A DNA stretch of 64,000 nt from Mariniblastus sp. (lineage in GTDB: Bacteria > Planctomycetota > Planctomycetia > Pirellulales > Pirellulaceae): positions 19,136-83,135 of the forward strand of contig JAPKBL010000007.1 in the NCBI GenBank assembly GCA_028823415.1, read 5' to 3'. Below the pieces are notes generated by a model. The model was not told the DNA's origin. It searched no databases and was given only the letters and a program-made list of their open reading frames with translations. The position numbers and the translations under genes were made by a program. Below are positions 55,523 through 64,000 of this stretch, piece after piece (the stretch's first letter is position 1; each line of letters starts with the position of its first letter).

Positions 55523-57997
55523 ATGGTTTTCTGCCGATTGTTCAATCGACAAATTTCCCCGTTGTTTAGTTGGTTAATTGCGTTAGCAATTTTCGTTCTT
55601 TCGCCAAGTGTGGGTTTAACATTTCAGGGCGAGAATCAAGGGAAATCGAAGGCCCTTGAAGCCAAGGCATCGGAGAAACCGACCGTCGATGAAGATGTTG
55701 AAGAATCGCTGAAAGAAGTTCTCGAAGGTCACTCTACTCACGGCGAGGCATTCAACGAAGGCCCGAGGCAAAGTGCTTACTTGATGGGGGGAACTGGTAA
55801 TATACATTTCCCCGTTACAACGGATTCAAAACAAGCGCAAGCATTTATTGAGCAGGGCATCGGGCAACTTCACGGATTTTGGTACCTCGAGGCGGAGCGA
55901 TCTTTTAGGCAAGCTGCCGCCTTGGATGAAGACTGCGCGATGGCTTATTGGGGCGCTGCGATGGCAGCCTATTCGAAGCGAAGTCGATCACAGGGTTTTA
56001 TCAAGGAAGCCGTGTCGCGGATTGAATCGGTGTCCGAACGAGAGAAGCTCTATATTAAATCTCTAGAAAATTACTTTTCCGATAAGGAAAAGGACAAGAA
56101 GAAGCGGGCTCAGAATTATCTCAAAGACCTTGAGTCCATCGTGATCAAGTATCCCGATGATTTGGAGGCCAAAGCATTTGTCGCCCATCGGATTTGGCAC
56201 AACGCGCGAGAGGGAACACCTATTAGTAGTTATGTCTCATTGAGCTCACTCATTGAAGACATCTTGGTGGTGGAACCCCTGCATCCGGCGCATCATTACA
56301 TGATTCATCTTTGGGATTATCGGCACCCCGAAAATGCGGTTCAGGCGGCGGCAAGATGTGGCGTTTCAGGCCCTAGTATCGCACACATGTGGCACATGCC
56401 AGGACATATTTACTCAAGACTAAAACGATATGAAGATGCCGTCTATCAGCAAGAGGCGTCAGCGCGCGTTGATCACGCGCACATGATTCGAGATCGTGTG
56501 ATGCCGGATGAAATTAATAATTTCGCCCATAACAATGAGTGGCTGATTCGAAATTTGTCATTTGTCGGACGGGCGCGCGATGCGATGGATCTGGCTGTAA
56601 ACATGACACAGTTGCCGCGCCATCCAAAACACAACACGCTTTCAAAAAGCGGTGGGAGTGCAAGTTACGGCAGGCGTCGGCTATTACAGACGTTGCGAGA
56701 ATTCCAGCTTTATGAAGAAGCGATTGAGTTTTGCCAAACTAGTGTTTTGGCAGTTTCATCAAATCCCTCAGAACAACTCAAGACGCTGCGTCTACTGGGT
56801 TGTTCCGCTGCGATGGTGGGCCGGTCTGATCTATTAGCAACGGCGAAGCAAACGATTGTTGAATACGTTGAAACTGCTGAAGCTGAAAAAGTTGATTTAG
56901 AAAAGCAAATAAAAAAACTCAATGCCTCCCTCGATCGTGGGGCGGATGCCCCGCCCCGGCCTAAAGACAAAAAGTTTGATGAGAAAAAGGCGAAACTTCA
57001 TTTGAAACAGGCAAAGGACAAGTCTTCAAAAATCAAACAAAAAATTGACCGCTTGAACAAGTCCCAATTAGCAATTGAGGGTTATGAATTGGTGGCGAAA
57101 GAGGATTACGCGGAAGGATTGAAAAAGTTAGAATCAGCCACGGGCGAAGATGTCAGTTGGCTAGGCGAATTGCAGTTCCTCTCGGGTGAGTCGGAAAAAG
57201 GACTTGAGAAAATTGCGGAACAAGTAAAGCGTCGTCCTTCCGAGGTCATCCCGTTGGCTCGCCTGGTGTATCTTCAATTTCAAAATGGTGACAACAAACT
57301 TGCGAAAGAAACGCTTGAAAAGTTAAGAGACACCTCGGGTTCCATGGATCTCGACATCCCATTGTTCAACAGGCTTGCCCCAGTTGCGATGGAACTGGGA
57401 ATTGGAAAGCGGTGGCAAAAGGACCTCGGACCGGCAGCGGACATTGGTTTTCGGCCACCTCTTGAGTCACTTGGCCCTTTTCGGTGGTCCCCCTCCCCTG
57501 CCCCGCAGTGGAACCTGACCGATTCGCAAAACCAATCGGTGGGATCGAGTGACTTTGCCGGACAGCCCTATATTGCTATTTTCTATCTCGGCCATGGTTG
57601 TTTGCATTGTGCCGAACAACTCCAGGCGTTTGGACCCCGTGTTTCTGACTTCGAAAAGAGCGGCATTGAGTTGATTGCCATCAGCAGCGACGATCAAGAT
57701 GGTTTACTAAAATCGATTGAGGATGCCGGCACCGGCTCGCCTATCCGTCTTGCCTCAGATTCGAACCATGAAATATTCCGGAAGTTCCGTTCGTTTGACG
57801 ATTTCGAAAATCAGCCGCTACATGGTACTTTCCTAGTAGACGGCATGGGCAAGATTCGATGGCAGGACATTAGTTATGAGCCATTTATGGATCATCAATT
57901 TCTGCTCGATGAAGCCGAACGACTGCTCGGCGGCGACACGGTAGTTCCCGAACAGGCTGGAAAAGGTTCAACAGAAAAACAAGTTTCGCGAAGATAG
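55523..57997 (+). CDS. TPR-repeat protein with C-terminal thioredoxin-like (redoxin) domain
   Basis: An 824-residue exported protein. ATG 55523 follows gaaggaaa and starts a signal peptide (PLFSWLIALAIFVLSPSVG). TPR-like helical repeats begin near 110 (EQGIGQLHGFWYLEAERSF, AMAYWGAAMAAYSK) and include HPAHHYMIHLWDYRHPENAV, found in exported planctomycete TPR proteins. A charged coiled coil occupies about 440-515. The C-terminal AhpC/TSA-like domain starts near 670 (FAGQPYIAIFYLGHGCLHCAEQL) with active-site C693-L-H-C696. A periplasmic thiol-redox or scaffold role is suggested; partners are unknown. Confidence 0.88.
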   Translation: MVFCRLFNRQISPLFSWLIALAIFVLSPSVGLTFQGENQGKSKALEAKASEKPTVDEDVEESLKEVLEGHSTHGEAFNEGPRQSAYLMGGTGNIHFPVTTDSKQAQAFIEQGIGQLHGFWYLEAERSFRQAAALDEDCAMAYWGAAMAAYSKRSRSQGFIKEAVSRIESVSEREKLYIKSLENYFSDKEKDKKKRAQNYLKDLESIVIKYPDDLEAKAFVAHRIWHNAREGTPISSYVSLSSLIEDILVVEPLHPAHHYMIHLWDYRHPENAVQAAARCGVSGPSIAHMWHMPGHIYSRLKRYEDAVYQQEASARVDHAHMIRDRVMPDEINNFAHNNEWLIRNLSFVGRARDAMDLAVNMTQLPRHPKHNTLSKSGGSASYGRRRLLQTLREFQLYEEAIEFCQTSVLAVSSNPSEQLKTLRLLGCSAAMVGRSDLLATAKQTIVEYVETAEAEKVDLEKQIKKLNASLDRGADAPPRPKDKKFDEKKAKLHLKQAKDKSSKIKQKIDRLNKSQLAIEGYELVAKEDYAEGLKKLESATGEDVSWLGELQFLSGESEKGLEKIAEQVKRRPSEVIPLARLVYLQFQNGDNKLAKETLEKLRDTSGSMDLDIPLFNRLAPVAMELGIGKRWQKDLGPAADIGFRPPLESLGPFRWSPSPAPQWNLTDSQNQSVGSSDFAGQPYIAIFYLGHGCLHCAEQLQAFGPRVSDFEKSGIELIAISSDDQDGLLKSIEDAGTGSPIRLASDSNHEIFRKFRSFDDFENQPLHGTFLVDGMGKIRWQDISYEPFMDHQFLLDEAERLLGGDTVVPEQAGKGSTEKQVSRR

Positions 57998-58309
57998 CGT
58001 TACGGCTTTTAAGCCAAAGGCTGATCCGTTGGCCAACGATGTTAGTAGTAGAGTCCCCAATTAATTCCCGTTTTATTGGGTGAACTCCTGTTGCCTCAAT
58101 CTTTTCGTTGCGGAATTTCTTGATTTCGATCGAAGTATTTCGGAGAATTCCTCCAATCTATCTGCGGCTGAAGCGAATAATTTACCTGATCACAGGTTCG
58201 TCACTTCAAATCGCTGATCTCTCTTCAATGGTTTCTCCTTTCATACCGAATTGGAATGAGATCGTCTTTTTTTAAATCGAACAGGCTTCCTGAATTTAGG
58301 ATTTTGAAA
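57998..58309. other. 312-bp intergenic region
   Basis: Between two plus-strand genes. It has a loose inverted repeat near 58056-58080 (cccaat ... attggg) and short repeats of ggc/gcc after the TPR-redoxin stop that may terminate that transcript. Nothing else is recognised. Confidence 0.3.
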
Positions 58310-58822
58310 ATGAATATCGATGGCCAAGATTATTTTAGTTCCGCAAAGGACAATCATTTCGCATTCAATCCCGCGAAGCCCGTAGAAAATCATCGCGTCT
58401 TATTGGAAAGCCACCTCCTACTAATAGGCTACGCCATGTGGCTGTTCGGGTTTTTGGGTGCTCATCGGTTTTATTTTGGGCGTCCGATCTCAGGCGCGAT
58501 TTGGTTCTTTACCTTTGGCTTGCTTGGAATCGGATGGCTGATTGATCTTTTTCTCATTCCCGAGATGAAACGATCGGCGGAGAGGCGTTTCCAAAGTGGG
58601 CCTCTAGATTACAGTCTCGGGTGGATCTTGTTTATATTTCTCGGGATTTTTGGAGTTCATCGGTTTTATCAAGGGAAAATCTGGACTGGCTTGGTATTTT
58701 TTTTGACCGGTGGAGTGTTTGGCATCGGGCTGATCTATGACCTACTGACCCTCAATGAACAGATGTCTGAAATGAACCAATCTCGCTTGCAAACTTATAA
58801 TGCAGGAATTTTCAGTTTTTGA
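58310..58822 (+). CDS. Duplicated TM2-domain membrane protein
   Basis: A 170-residue protein. ATG 58310 is taken (MNIDGQDYFSSAKDNHFAFN); 58256 is a further in-frame ATG. Two TM2 units are present, each two helices joined by a short turn. Unit 1 is about 44-95 (FGFLGAHRFYFGRPISGAIW, FTFGLLGIGWLIDLFLIP) and unit 2 about 105-160 (FLGIFGVHRFYQGKIWTG, TGGVFGIGLIYDLLTL). The GxHRFYxG and GIGxxxDL motifs are repeated in both. Function unknown; a TM2 module normally occurs once. Possibly a membrane sensor or scaffold. Confidence 0.85.
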   Translation: MNIDGQDYFSSAKDNHFAFNPAKPVENHRVLLESHLLLIGYAMWLFGFLGAHRFYFGRPISGAIWFFTFGLLGIGWLIDLFLIPEMKRSAERRFQSGPLDYSLGWILFIFLGIFGVHRFYQGKIWTGLVFFLTGGVFGIGLIYDLLTLNEQMSEMNQSRLQTYNAGIFSF

Positions 58823-58912
58823 GCATACCTATGAGGCAACTCAACGCCGCATTCAATGGGGAATCCAAAGCGTGGAATTGGCCATGATGAGTTGCGTTTG
58901 TGTTGAACTGGG

Positions 58913-59299
58913 TCAAATCCACTCAAAAGGCTGCTTTGGAAATCCCCAGTGATTTGCGAGCGCATCGGCAGCGTCTTCTCGGTCCGTGATTTCCCCCCAA
59001 CCCCCGTTGTAGAGATGGGCGTGGGCAAATTCATGGGCAATGATATAGCACGAAAATGCGTGGGAGCAGTGTTCAAGTCGAGGCTTAAGGACAATGCAAC
59101 GACTGGTTCCGCTAGGCCCAAGGAGTGGCATCACGACCGTTCGACCTTTCCCTGGCTCGCAGTCGTCCAACGAGATTCGAAAATAGGTATCCGCCAAAAA
59201 GTTAGATTTGACATCCTCGGGAAGCGAGTTGAAAACGTACTCGATTTGACTTGCAATTTTTGGGAATTCGGCGAAAGCAGTAAGGTACGCGTGGTTGAT
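58913..59299 (-). CDS. HEXXH metallopeptidase-like small protein, probable ATC start
   Basis: A protein of about 128 residues with the zinc motif HEFAH (HEXXH) in SCYIIAHEFAHAHLYNGG, followed by REDAADALANHWGF, where the Glu may be the third ligand as in ExxAD-type gluzincins. The only standard start in frame, TTG 59197, would cut off protein-like sequence. The open frame runs without ATG, GTG or TTG back to the stop of the DUF4159 gene (59372-59374), in the same frame. ATC at 59299 follows gaggg with 8-base spacing and gives INHAYLTAFAEFPKIASQ. No signal peptide, so cytoplasmic unless co-exported. Family not identified. It may be translationally coupled to the DUF4159 gene. Confidence 0.65.
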   Translation of the reverse strand: MNHAYLTAFAEFPKIASQIEYVFNSLPEDVKSNFLADTYFRISLDDCEPGKGRTVVMPLLGPSGTSRCIVLKPRLEHCSHAFSCYIIAHEFAHAHLYNGGWGEITDREDAADALANHWGFPKQPFEWI

Positions 59300-59371
59300 T
59301 GTTCTACCCTCAGGTAATGGGTTGGTGTTAGCGTCCTCGCCAGACGCCCCAAGAAGAAAATAATACCAAAG

Positions 59372-60373
59372 TCAATGCGTCATAATATAGGTGACGATGT
59401 TGATTCCTAGCGGATAGGAAACTCGTTCCGAATAGGTTTTGAAATACTCTTTGTTCTCCCCTTCTCTTTCCCAGCCATCGCCGATGTCATTGTTGTGGCA
59501 CAGGAGAGCCATCAGGCGGTCATTCTTGTCAAAGAAACCCCAGAAATGCGGCGCCTCATCTCCCTGTGGGTCGCCATGCCAGTATTCAAAAGTATGGCCT
59601 TGGTTCCAGGCGATGATACTCGGTACTTGAGGGACTCCCTGAATATCGTAAACGATATTAAAAATTTCGTGAGTGCGTGGAAGTTCGCGAGGTTCGAGGT
59701 CGGGGAAGACTCGCTTCATTTCACGATAGACATGTTTCCAGCTTTCAGGCGCCCAAAAATCATCCGCCATCATGAATCCACCCTTGAGAAGGTATTTTCT
59801 TAGGGAAACTATTTCGGGTTCACTGAGGCTCATCCGATTAATGTTTGAAAAGTAAATGAATGGATGGTCAAACAATGATTGATCGGTAAGCCGGATTACT
59901 TTTCCGTTGGGATCGACTTTAATGGATGTCAATTCATGTAGACGAACTGAAAAATTCCAATCACAGTCGGGGTAATCGTTCCTCCATTGGCCACCCCGTC
60001 TCCCTCTTCCAATCGAGTCATATTGGATTCTTACGAAGGTAAATACATCTTCCTTGAATTGGCTCTCAATCTCCCAGGTCGGATAAGAAGTTCGATCGGA
60101 GGACGGTCGCTGACCTCGCTGTTGGCGGGAAAAATCTTGCAGGCTGAAATGGTTTTGGGAGTTGGCGGAGGCGAGATTACGTCCGTTTTCCTTGCTTAGT
60201 TTGATTCCGCGGTTAACCGTCGATGCTGGAGGCGATGGACTCGATTGAGGGCTTTGTCGGAAAAGCGAAATACCAAAAGCTGTATGAACGACGACGGCTA
60301 TCAGGATTACTGCGGAGCAACCCGTCCAAATGCGGTATCGAGTTGTGCTTAAAATACCGTTAATAGGATTCAC
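59372..60373 (-). CDS. DUF4159 domain membrane-anchored protein
   Basis: A 333-residue protein; the GTG at 60373 is the start. One N-terminal membrane helix (IWTGCSAVILIAVVVHTAFG) is followed by a Ser/Pro-rich linker (QSPQSSPSPPASTVNRG) and the DUF4159 core from about 105 (FTFVRIQYDSIGRGRRGGQW, RLTDQSLFDHPFIYFSNINR, LRKYLLKGGFMMADDFWAPE, ending YPLGINIVTYIMTH). DUF4159 is glutamine-amidotransferase-like and is often found with the MoxR/DUF58/BatA-type locus in planctomycetes. The in-frame HEXXH ORF follows directly after its stop. It is preceded by 192 bp from the cytochrome-type gene on the same strand. Confidence 0.88.
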   Translation of the reverse strand: MNPINGILSTTRYRIWTGCSAVILIAVVVHTAFGISLFRQSPQSSPSPPASTVNRGIKLSKENGRNLASANSQNHFSLQDFSRQQRGQRPSSDRTSYPTWEIESQFKEDVFTFVRIQYDSIGRGRRGGQWRNDYPDCDWNFSVRLHELTSIKVDPNGKVIRLTDQSLFDHPFIYFSNINRMSLSEPEIVSLRKYLLKGGFMMADDFWAPESWKHVYREMKRVFPDLEPRELPRTHEIFNIVYDIQGVPQVPSIIAWNQGHTFEYWHGDPQGDEAPHFWGFFDKNDRLMALLCHNNDIGDGWEREGENKEYFKTYSERVSYPLGINIVTYIMTH

Positions 60374-60565
60374 AATTTCTCGTTGAGTGAAGATTTTCTG
60401 CTTATTCTAGACGACCCGCAGGTCAAGCCAATGTTCGGTTTTTCGATGACGGAAACTTCGGCTGTAATCCTGAGACGGGTTAATTATCGGTCGCCAATTG
60501 CTGGTTGGGAATGGTGTGATTTGGCGTTGGGTTGATTTTTTGGCATTCCTATATCCATGTAAACG

Positions 60566-63500
60566 CTATCGTTTAGTAATAGTTTCGTCGAGATTCATAA
60601 TAATCCGAGAGAGCATCGAGAGTACCGCTTGATGGGCGGTTGCATCTTTGCCGCCAACTGCAGCGGGGTCAATCTCACCGTTTTGGAGACGATTTAATTG
60701 TGATTTATAGTACTTGCTCAATTCCAGCTGCTCCAATGGGCTTGGAGGTCGGGTAAGGAACCTTTTAAAAATAAAAGATATTTCTGCCTCAGCCGTCGGC
60801 AGTTTTCTTTGAACGACGTCTTTGGCCAATTTCTGGTTCAGTTCGATAAACATCGGATCGTTTAAAACCGTAAGGGCCTGCAAGGGCGTGTTACTGCGGT
60901 TTCGTGTGGCGATGCAGGATTCACCCGTAGTTGCATCAAAGACGGTAAAGGCTGCGAACGCGGCGGTTCGTTTTTTAAATGTATAAATCGAACGCCGGTA
61001 GCGATCTTCTCCTTGCGACGGATTCCACTTGCCCGAGCCCCACGCCAATTCCGTCACTCCTTGCGGCTGCGGCGGTTTTACGCCGACCCCATACATCTTC
61101 GAAGACAAGGCTCCCGTTGCCGAAAGCGCGATGTCTCGCACCATTTCTCCGGAAACGCGGAACGACGGTCCGCGAGAAAGCAATCGATTGTCTGGGTCGT
61201 CAATTCGATTCTTTGCCGATCCGCGGGAAGATTGTCGATAGGTATTGCTGGTCACGATGTATCTTACGAGTTCTTTGGTGGACCAATTCATTTGGTTTTT
61301 AAACCGAATCGCCAGCCAATCGAGTAATTCAGGGTGTGAAGGCATTTCTGATTGCACGCCAAAATCGGCATTGGTTTTCATTAAACCGATGCCAAATATT
61401 TGGTGCCAAACACGATTAACAGCCACTCTCGAGGCGAGCGGATTTGAGTCGCTGATCAACCATCGAGCAAGTTCGAGCCGAGTGGTTGGATTGGGCTGCC
61501 CGTTCGCGGAATCACTGAATATTGAAAAGATCCCGGGCGAAACTTCTTCTTGGGGCGAGAGATATTCTCCGCGCTGGTGCCGATAGGTAATCCGTTTGTT
61601 GTTTGAATCTCGTTCGCGAAAAATCAGTGTTTCGACCCGGGGTGGTTTCGAGTTTTTTCGTTTGACGAGTCTTTGTGTGCTCTCCTGAAGATCTTTAATG
61701 GACTGGGAAAACGCTAATTGGACAGTTTTCATCTGATCCGCAGAAAGGCGGGCTCGCAAAGAATCGTATTGAGTAGATGAAAACGATTTAGTTTTCGCTA
61801 AAATCACTTCTAAGTCCTCATCCATGCGATTGGCGGAGGGCGATTCTTCGCCAGTAAAAGAGAACCTGAATCGACCGAGGCTGGCTGAGTAATGTCTCTC
61901 GAATAAAAGTCGGATGGTCAGTTTCCCTTTGCCAGTCAGTGGCGAGGTGGGATTGAAGACGAGTTTCAGCCGAGTGGCTTTGTTATTTCCTGGGCTCCAG
62001 CCGGTCGAACCATCTCCATCAAACACGTTATCCGCCGCCGTTTTTGGCTTTTTATCGTCCGGTTTCGAAAAATCATGCGAAGCTTTGCTAAAAGCAACGG
62101 GCTGTCCGTCCAGCGTTGCCGAGATTTCACTGACGAAAAAGTCTCCCTTGCGACCTTCATAATACGTTCGCCCGGGTCCAAAGCCTGGTAGGCGTTCATC
62201 TGGGATCGCCTCCAGCCGGATGCCGGTAATGGGCGTACCATCGAGCTGAAATGAAACAAAAAACTCATCGCGTTTGGTCGTGTCGCCTGTAGAGAGTATA
62301 GAACCGTCGTCCAAGACTGAAAGAAAAGGCAAATTCGAGGACAGTTCGCTGGCATTGGCAATCGTCCAATCAAACGCATTCGGCTGGAATTCTGAAATCC
62401 ATTTCTGCCATTCCGAATTGAACTCGTCGGGTTTGGATTGACTCCGACTCTCGAGTTGTTTGAGAATTGCAGCTTCGAGTACTTCAATTTGGGATTCGGA
62501 TTGCCGGTTAACCTTGTTTTTTGGAGGGATTCTAAAATCTGGTTCGTCGGCGTTATTTATCAACGCCAAAAATCGATAATAGTCGGTATGTGAAATCGGG
62601 TCGTATTTGTGGGTGTGACATTGTGCGCAACCGACGGTAAGCCCAAGCCAAACAGTGCCTGTTGTTGCGACCCGGTCGACCATCGCGAGATACCGAAATT
62701 CAAGCGGATCAATCCCGCCTTCTTCATTGAGCATTGTGTTTCGATGGAACCCGGTAGCGATTAGCTGTTCAGGCTGGGGGTTTGGAAGCATATCGCCAGC
62801 GAGTTGCTCAACCGTAAATTTATCGAACGGCATGTCGTTATTAAACGCCCGGATCACCCAATCACGATACGGCCAGATATTTCTTGGGCGATCTTTTTCA
62901 TAGCCGTTTGTATCAGAGTAGCGGGCCAAATCGAGCCATGCCTGGGCCCATTTTTCCCCAAATCGCGGCGAGTTCAGCAGCTGGTCAACTAATTTGTCAT
63001 AGGCCTTAGGGTCGGTTGAATTCACAAATTCACTCGCCTGCTCAATGGTTGGGGGCAAGCCAATTAAATCGAGATATAGGCGGCGAATGAGTGTATAAGG
63101 ACTTGCCTCGTTATTCGGTTTTAGCTGGTTATCGAGCAATTTGGCCAAAACGAATTCGTCAATTTTATTCTTCACAAATTTCGAATGAGTCTCAGGGGCA
63201 GTTACCGCCGCAGGAGCAACAAAGGCCCAGTGCCGATCGTATTTGGCCCCCTCAGCAATCCACTTCTTGAGGGTTTCGACTTGAGACTCATTTAATCCAT
63301 TTCCAAATTCTGGCGGGGGCATTACGTGATCCGGGTCGTCAGATGTAATCCTCTCAATCATTCCACTGCTCGATGGGTCGCCCGGCACAATCGCTTCAGA
63401 GTCAATCGGATTCTCCCGTTGATCAAACCGCAACTCCGATTCACGATGCGACGCGTCAGGGCCATGGCATGCAAAGCAATGTGCGGAGAGGATCGGCCTA

Positions 63501-63631
63501 ATATCACGATTAAACGCATTGAATTCTTGGGAACTCGTAGAGCCAATAAACAAGACTGAGGTCAAGCAAAAGATAAGAATCGGTGTGGTTTTCGAAATTC
63601 GTCGCGACCGCGGGGAGGTTCGATGAAACAT
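60566..63631 (-). CDS. DUF1549/DUF1553 planctomycete cytochrome-type protein, long form
   Basis: A 1021-residue third paralogue. Signal peptide about 12-34 and a strong aaggag ribosome binding site before ATG 63631. Haem motif C52-F-A-C55-H56 (RDIRPILSAHCFACHGPDAS), second site CAQCHTHKYDPIS in the DUF1549 region. A large insert of about 200 residues between the two halves (about 390-600) includes a beta-rich module (ITGIRLEAIPDERLPGFGPG, GDGSTGWSPGNNKATRLKLV) resembling those that bind carbohydrate. The DUF1553 part has SRVAVNRVWHQIFGIGLMKT and SNTPLQALTVLNDPMF. Unlike the other two, there is no DUF1501 gene directly downstream. Confidence 0.93.
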   Translation of the reverse strand: MFHRTSPRSRRISKTTPILIFCLTSVLFIGSTSSQEFNAFNRDIRPILSAHCFACHGPDASHRESELRFDQRENPIDSEAIVPGDPSSSGMIERITSDDPDHVMPPPEFGNGLNESQVETLKKWIAEGAKYDRHWAFVAPAAVTAPETHSKFVKNKIDEFVLAKLLDNQLKPNNEASPYTLIRRLYLDLIGLPPTIEQASEFVNSTDPKAYDKLVDQLLNSPRFGEKWAQAWLDLARYSDTNGYEKDRPRNIWPYRDWVIRAFNNDMPFDKFTVEQLAGDMLPNPQPEQLIATGFHRNTMLNEEGGIDPLEFRYLAMVDRVATTGTVWLGLTVGCAQCHTHKYDPISHTDYYRFLALINNADEPDFRIPPKNKVNRQSESQIEVLEAAILKQLESRSQSKPDEFNSEWQKWISEFQPNAFDWTIANASELSSNLPFLSVLDDGSILSTGDTTKRDEFFVSFQLDGTPITGIRLEAIPDERLPGFGPGRTYYEGRKGDFFVSEISATLDGQPVAFSKASHDFSKPDDKKPKTAADNVFDGDGSTGWSPGNNKATRLKLVFNPTSPLTGKGKLTIRLLFERHYSASLGRFRFSFTGEESPSANRMDEDLEVILAKTKSFSSTQYDSLRARLSADQMKTVQLAFSQSIKDLQESTQRLVKRKNSKPPRVETLIFRERDSNNKRITYRHQRGEYLSPQEEVSPGIFSIFSDSANGQPNPTTRLELARWLISDSNPLASRVAVNRVWHQIFGIGLMKTNADFGVQSEMPSHPELLDWLAIRFKNQMNWSTKELVRYIVTSNTYRQSSRGSAKNRIDDPDNRLLSRGPSFRVSGEMVRDIALSATGALSSKMYGVGVKPPQPQGVTELAWGSGKWNPSQGEDRYRRSIYTFKKRTAAFAAFTVFDATTGESCIATRNRSNTPLQALTVLNDPMFIELNQKLAKDVVQRKLPTAEAEISFIFKRFLTRPPSPLEQLELSKYYKSQLNRLQNGEIDPAAVGGKDATAHQAVLSMLSRIIMNLDETITKR

Positions 63632-63931
63632 AAATACTCCTTATCTTTCACACTCAAAAGTGTAGAAAACTCTATACAAAAAAATCTCGTCATCGAATGT
63701 TGGTTGATCAGGATCGATCAGGGAACTTTGAAATCGAGATTTGGTTCGGTTAGAATTGGGCCACCCAAGGGCGACAACCGAGTCCCGAACCGTGATTATA
63801 GTCGGTTTTCGTGGATTTTTCATCCATGCCGTCGCCAGAGGAAACTTAATCATGATTCGCTGCGTTAGGAGGGCCGAGGGCTTAATATCGTTGGGCTGCT
63901 GAATCTTCATTGGAATTTGATTTTCCGATGG
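63632..63931. other. Upstream region of the 63631 gene
   Basis: About 300 bp between the start of the minus-strand cytochrome-type gene and the tandem repeat at the window edge. It has a direct repeat of gatcagg near 63708-63722. Promoter elements for the 63631 gene are expected here; I cannot assign them. Confidence 0.3.
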
Positions 63932-64000
63932 CGTTGAATCGGTAAGTCGTTGAATCGGTAAGTCGTTGAATCGGTAAGTCGTTGAATCGGTAAGTCGTTG
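63932..64000 (+). repeat. 16-bp tandem repeat array (cgttgaatcggtaagt), continues past window
   Basis: Four perfect copies of the 16-mer cgttgaatcggtaagt at 63932-63995 plus a partial fifth (cgttg) to the window end, so the array continues. All visible copies are identical. There is no spacer sequence, so it is not CRISPR. The unit is not a multiple of three, so a long array in a coding frame would cycle through frames. Confidence 0.9.

Noticed and set aside
59372..59374. TGA readthrough or selenocysteine joining DUF4159 and the HEXXH ORF
   Set aside because: The DUF4159 protein ends in its usual INIVTY-type terminus and no SECIS-like hairpin is evident after the TGA, so the stop appears real.
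61966..62487. 173-codon minus-strand frame inside the third cytochrome-type gene
   Set aside because: Other reading frame of the same strand within a continuous conserved protein.
63932..64000. Possible CRISPR array
   Set aside because: Repeats are 16 bp and directly adjacent with no spacers; no cas genes in the window.

Overview
The window reads as a chromosomal segment of a planctomycete (Planctomycetota, probably Pirellulaceae-like). This rests on protein families almost confined to that phylum or strongly expanded in it: three large DUF1549/DUF1553 cytochrome-type proteins (two paired with DUF1501 partners), TIGR02604/TIGR02603-type dehydrogenase-like proteins, five secreted sulfatases, tandem DUF1080, a DUF1559 pseudopilin and a PEP-CTERM protein. 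I see no rRNA, tRNA, CRISPR array, integrase, transposase or phage gene. Most genes are exported: signal peptides, twin-arginine-type leaders or lipoboxes are visible on about two thirds of them. The assignment to a lower rank is inference.

Layout. 1-2299 (-): cut-off ThuA/discoidin/dehydrogenase-like fusion. 2475-6268 (+): first DUF1549/DUF1553 + DUF1501 pair. 6316-7590 (-): coiled-coil membrane protein. 8202-11888 (+): MauG-type di-heme peroxidase, SASA-type esterase, lipid kinase. 11951-17091: three sulfatases in alternating orientation. 17249-22207 (-): a 1652-residue fusion of SGNH hydrolase, beta-propeller, helical repeats, PA14, azurin-like cupredoxin and haem c. 22666-24987 (-): ilvH and ilvB. 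25401-27689 (-): PEP-CTERM protein and amidohydrolase. 27943-34270 (+): tandem DUF1080 protein, lipoprotein, second DUF1549/DUF1553 + DUF1501 pair. 34387-37999: two more sulfatases, convergent. 38239-44068: AP2-like protein, DUF819 membrane protein, J-domain membrane protein, pseudopilin, Gfo/Idh/MocA oxidoreductase. 44425-50168 (+): a compact ABC exporter cluster with two cysteine-rich exported proteins. 50311-55101: CorC-like protein, SenB-like glycosyltransferase, RNase III, class II DAHP synthase. 55523-60373: TPR-redoxin, duplicated TM2, HEXXH peptidase-like protein, DUF4159. 60566-63631 (-): third DUF1549/DUF1553 protein. A 16-bp tandem repeat runs off the right edge.

How the genes may work together. 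The sulfatases, SASA-type esterase, DUF1080, Gfo/Idh/MocA and dehydrogenase-like fusions fit periplasmic breakdown of sulfated, acylated polysaccharides, with the CxxCH proteins as extracytoplasmic redox partners. This is inferred from family composition, not shown. ilvBH, aroF-type and rnc are housekeeping genes scattered among the accessory genes.

The most interesting items are: (i) the 44425-50168 cluster, two FtsX-type permeases, one ATPase, one HlyD-type adaptor and two Cys-rich exported proteins; (ii) the copper/haem fusion at 17249; (iii) two genes (51734 and 59299) whose conserved N-termini lie upstream of any ATG/GTG/TTG and which appear to start at ATT and ATC behind well-spaced Shine-Dalgarno sequences; (iv) sulfatases with altered C-x-P-x-R sites; and (v) an AP2-like protein.
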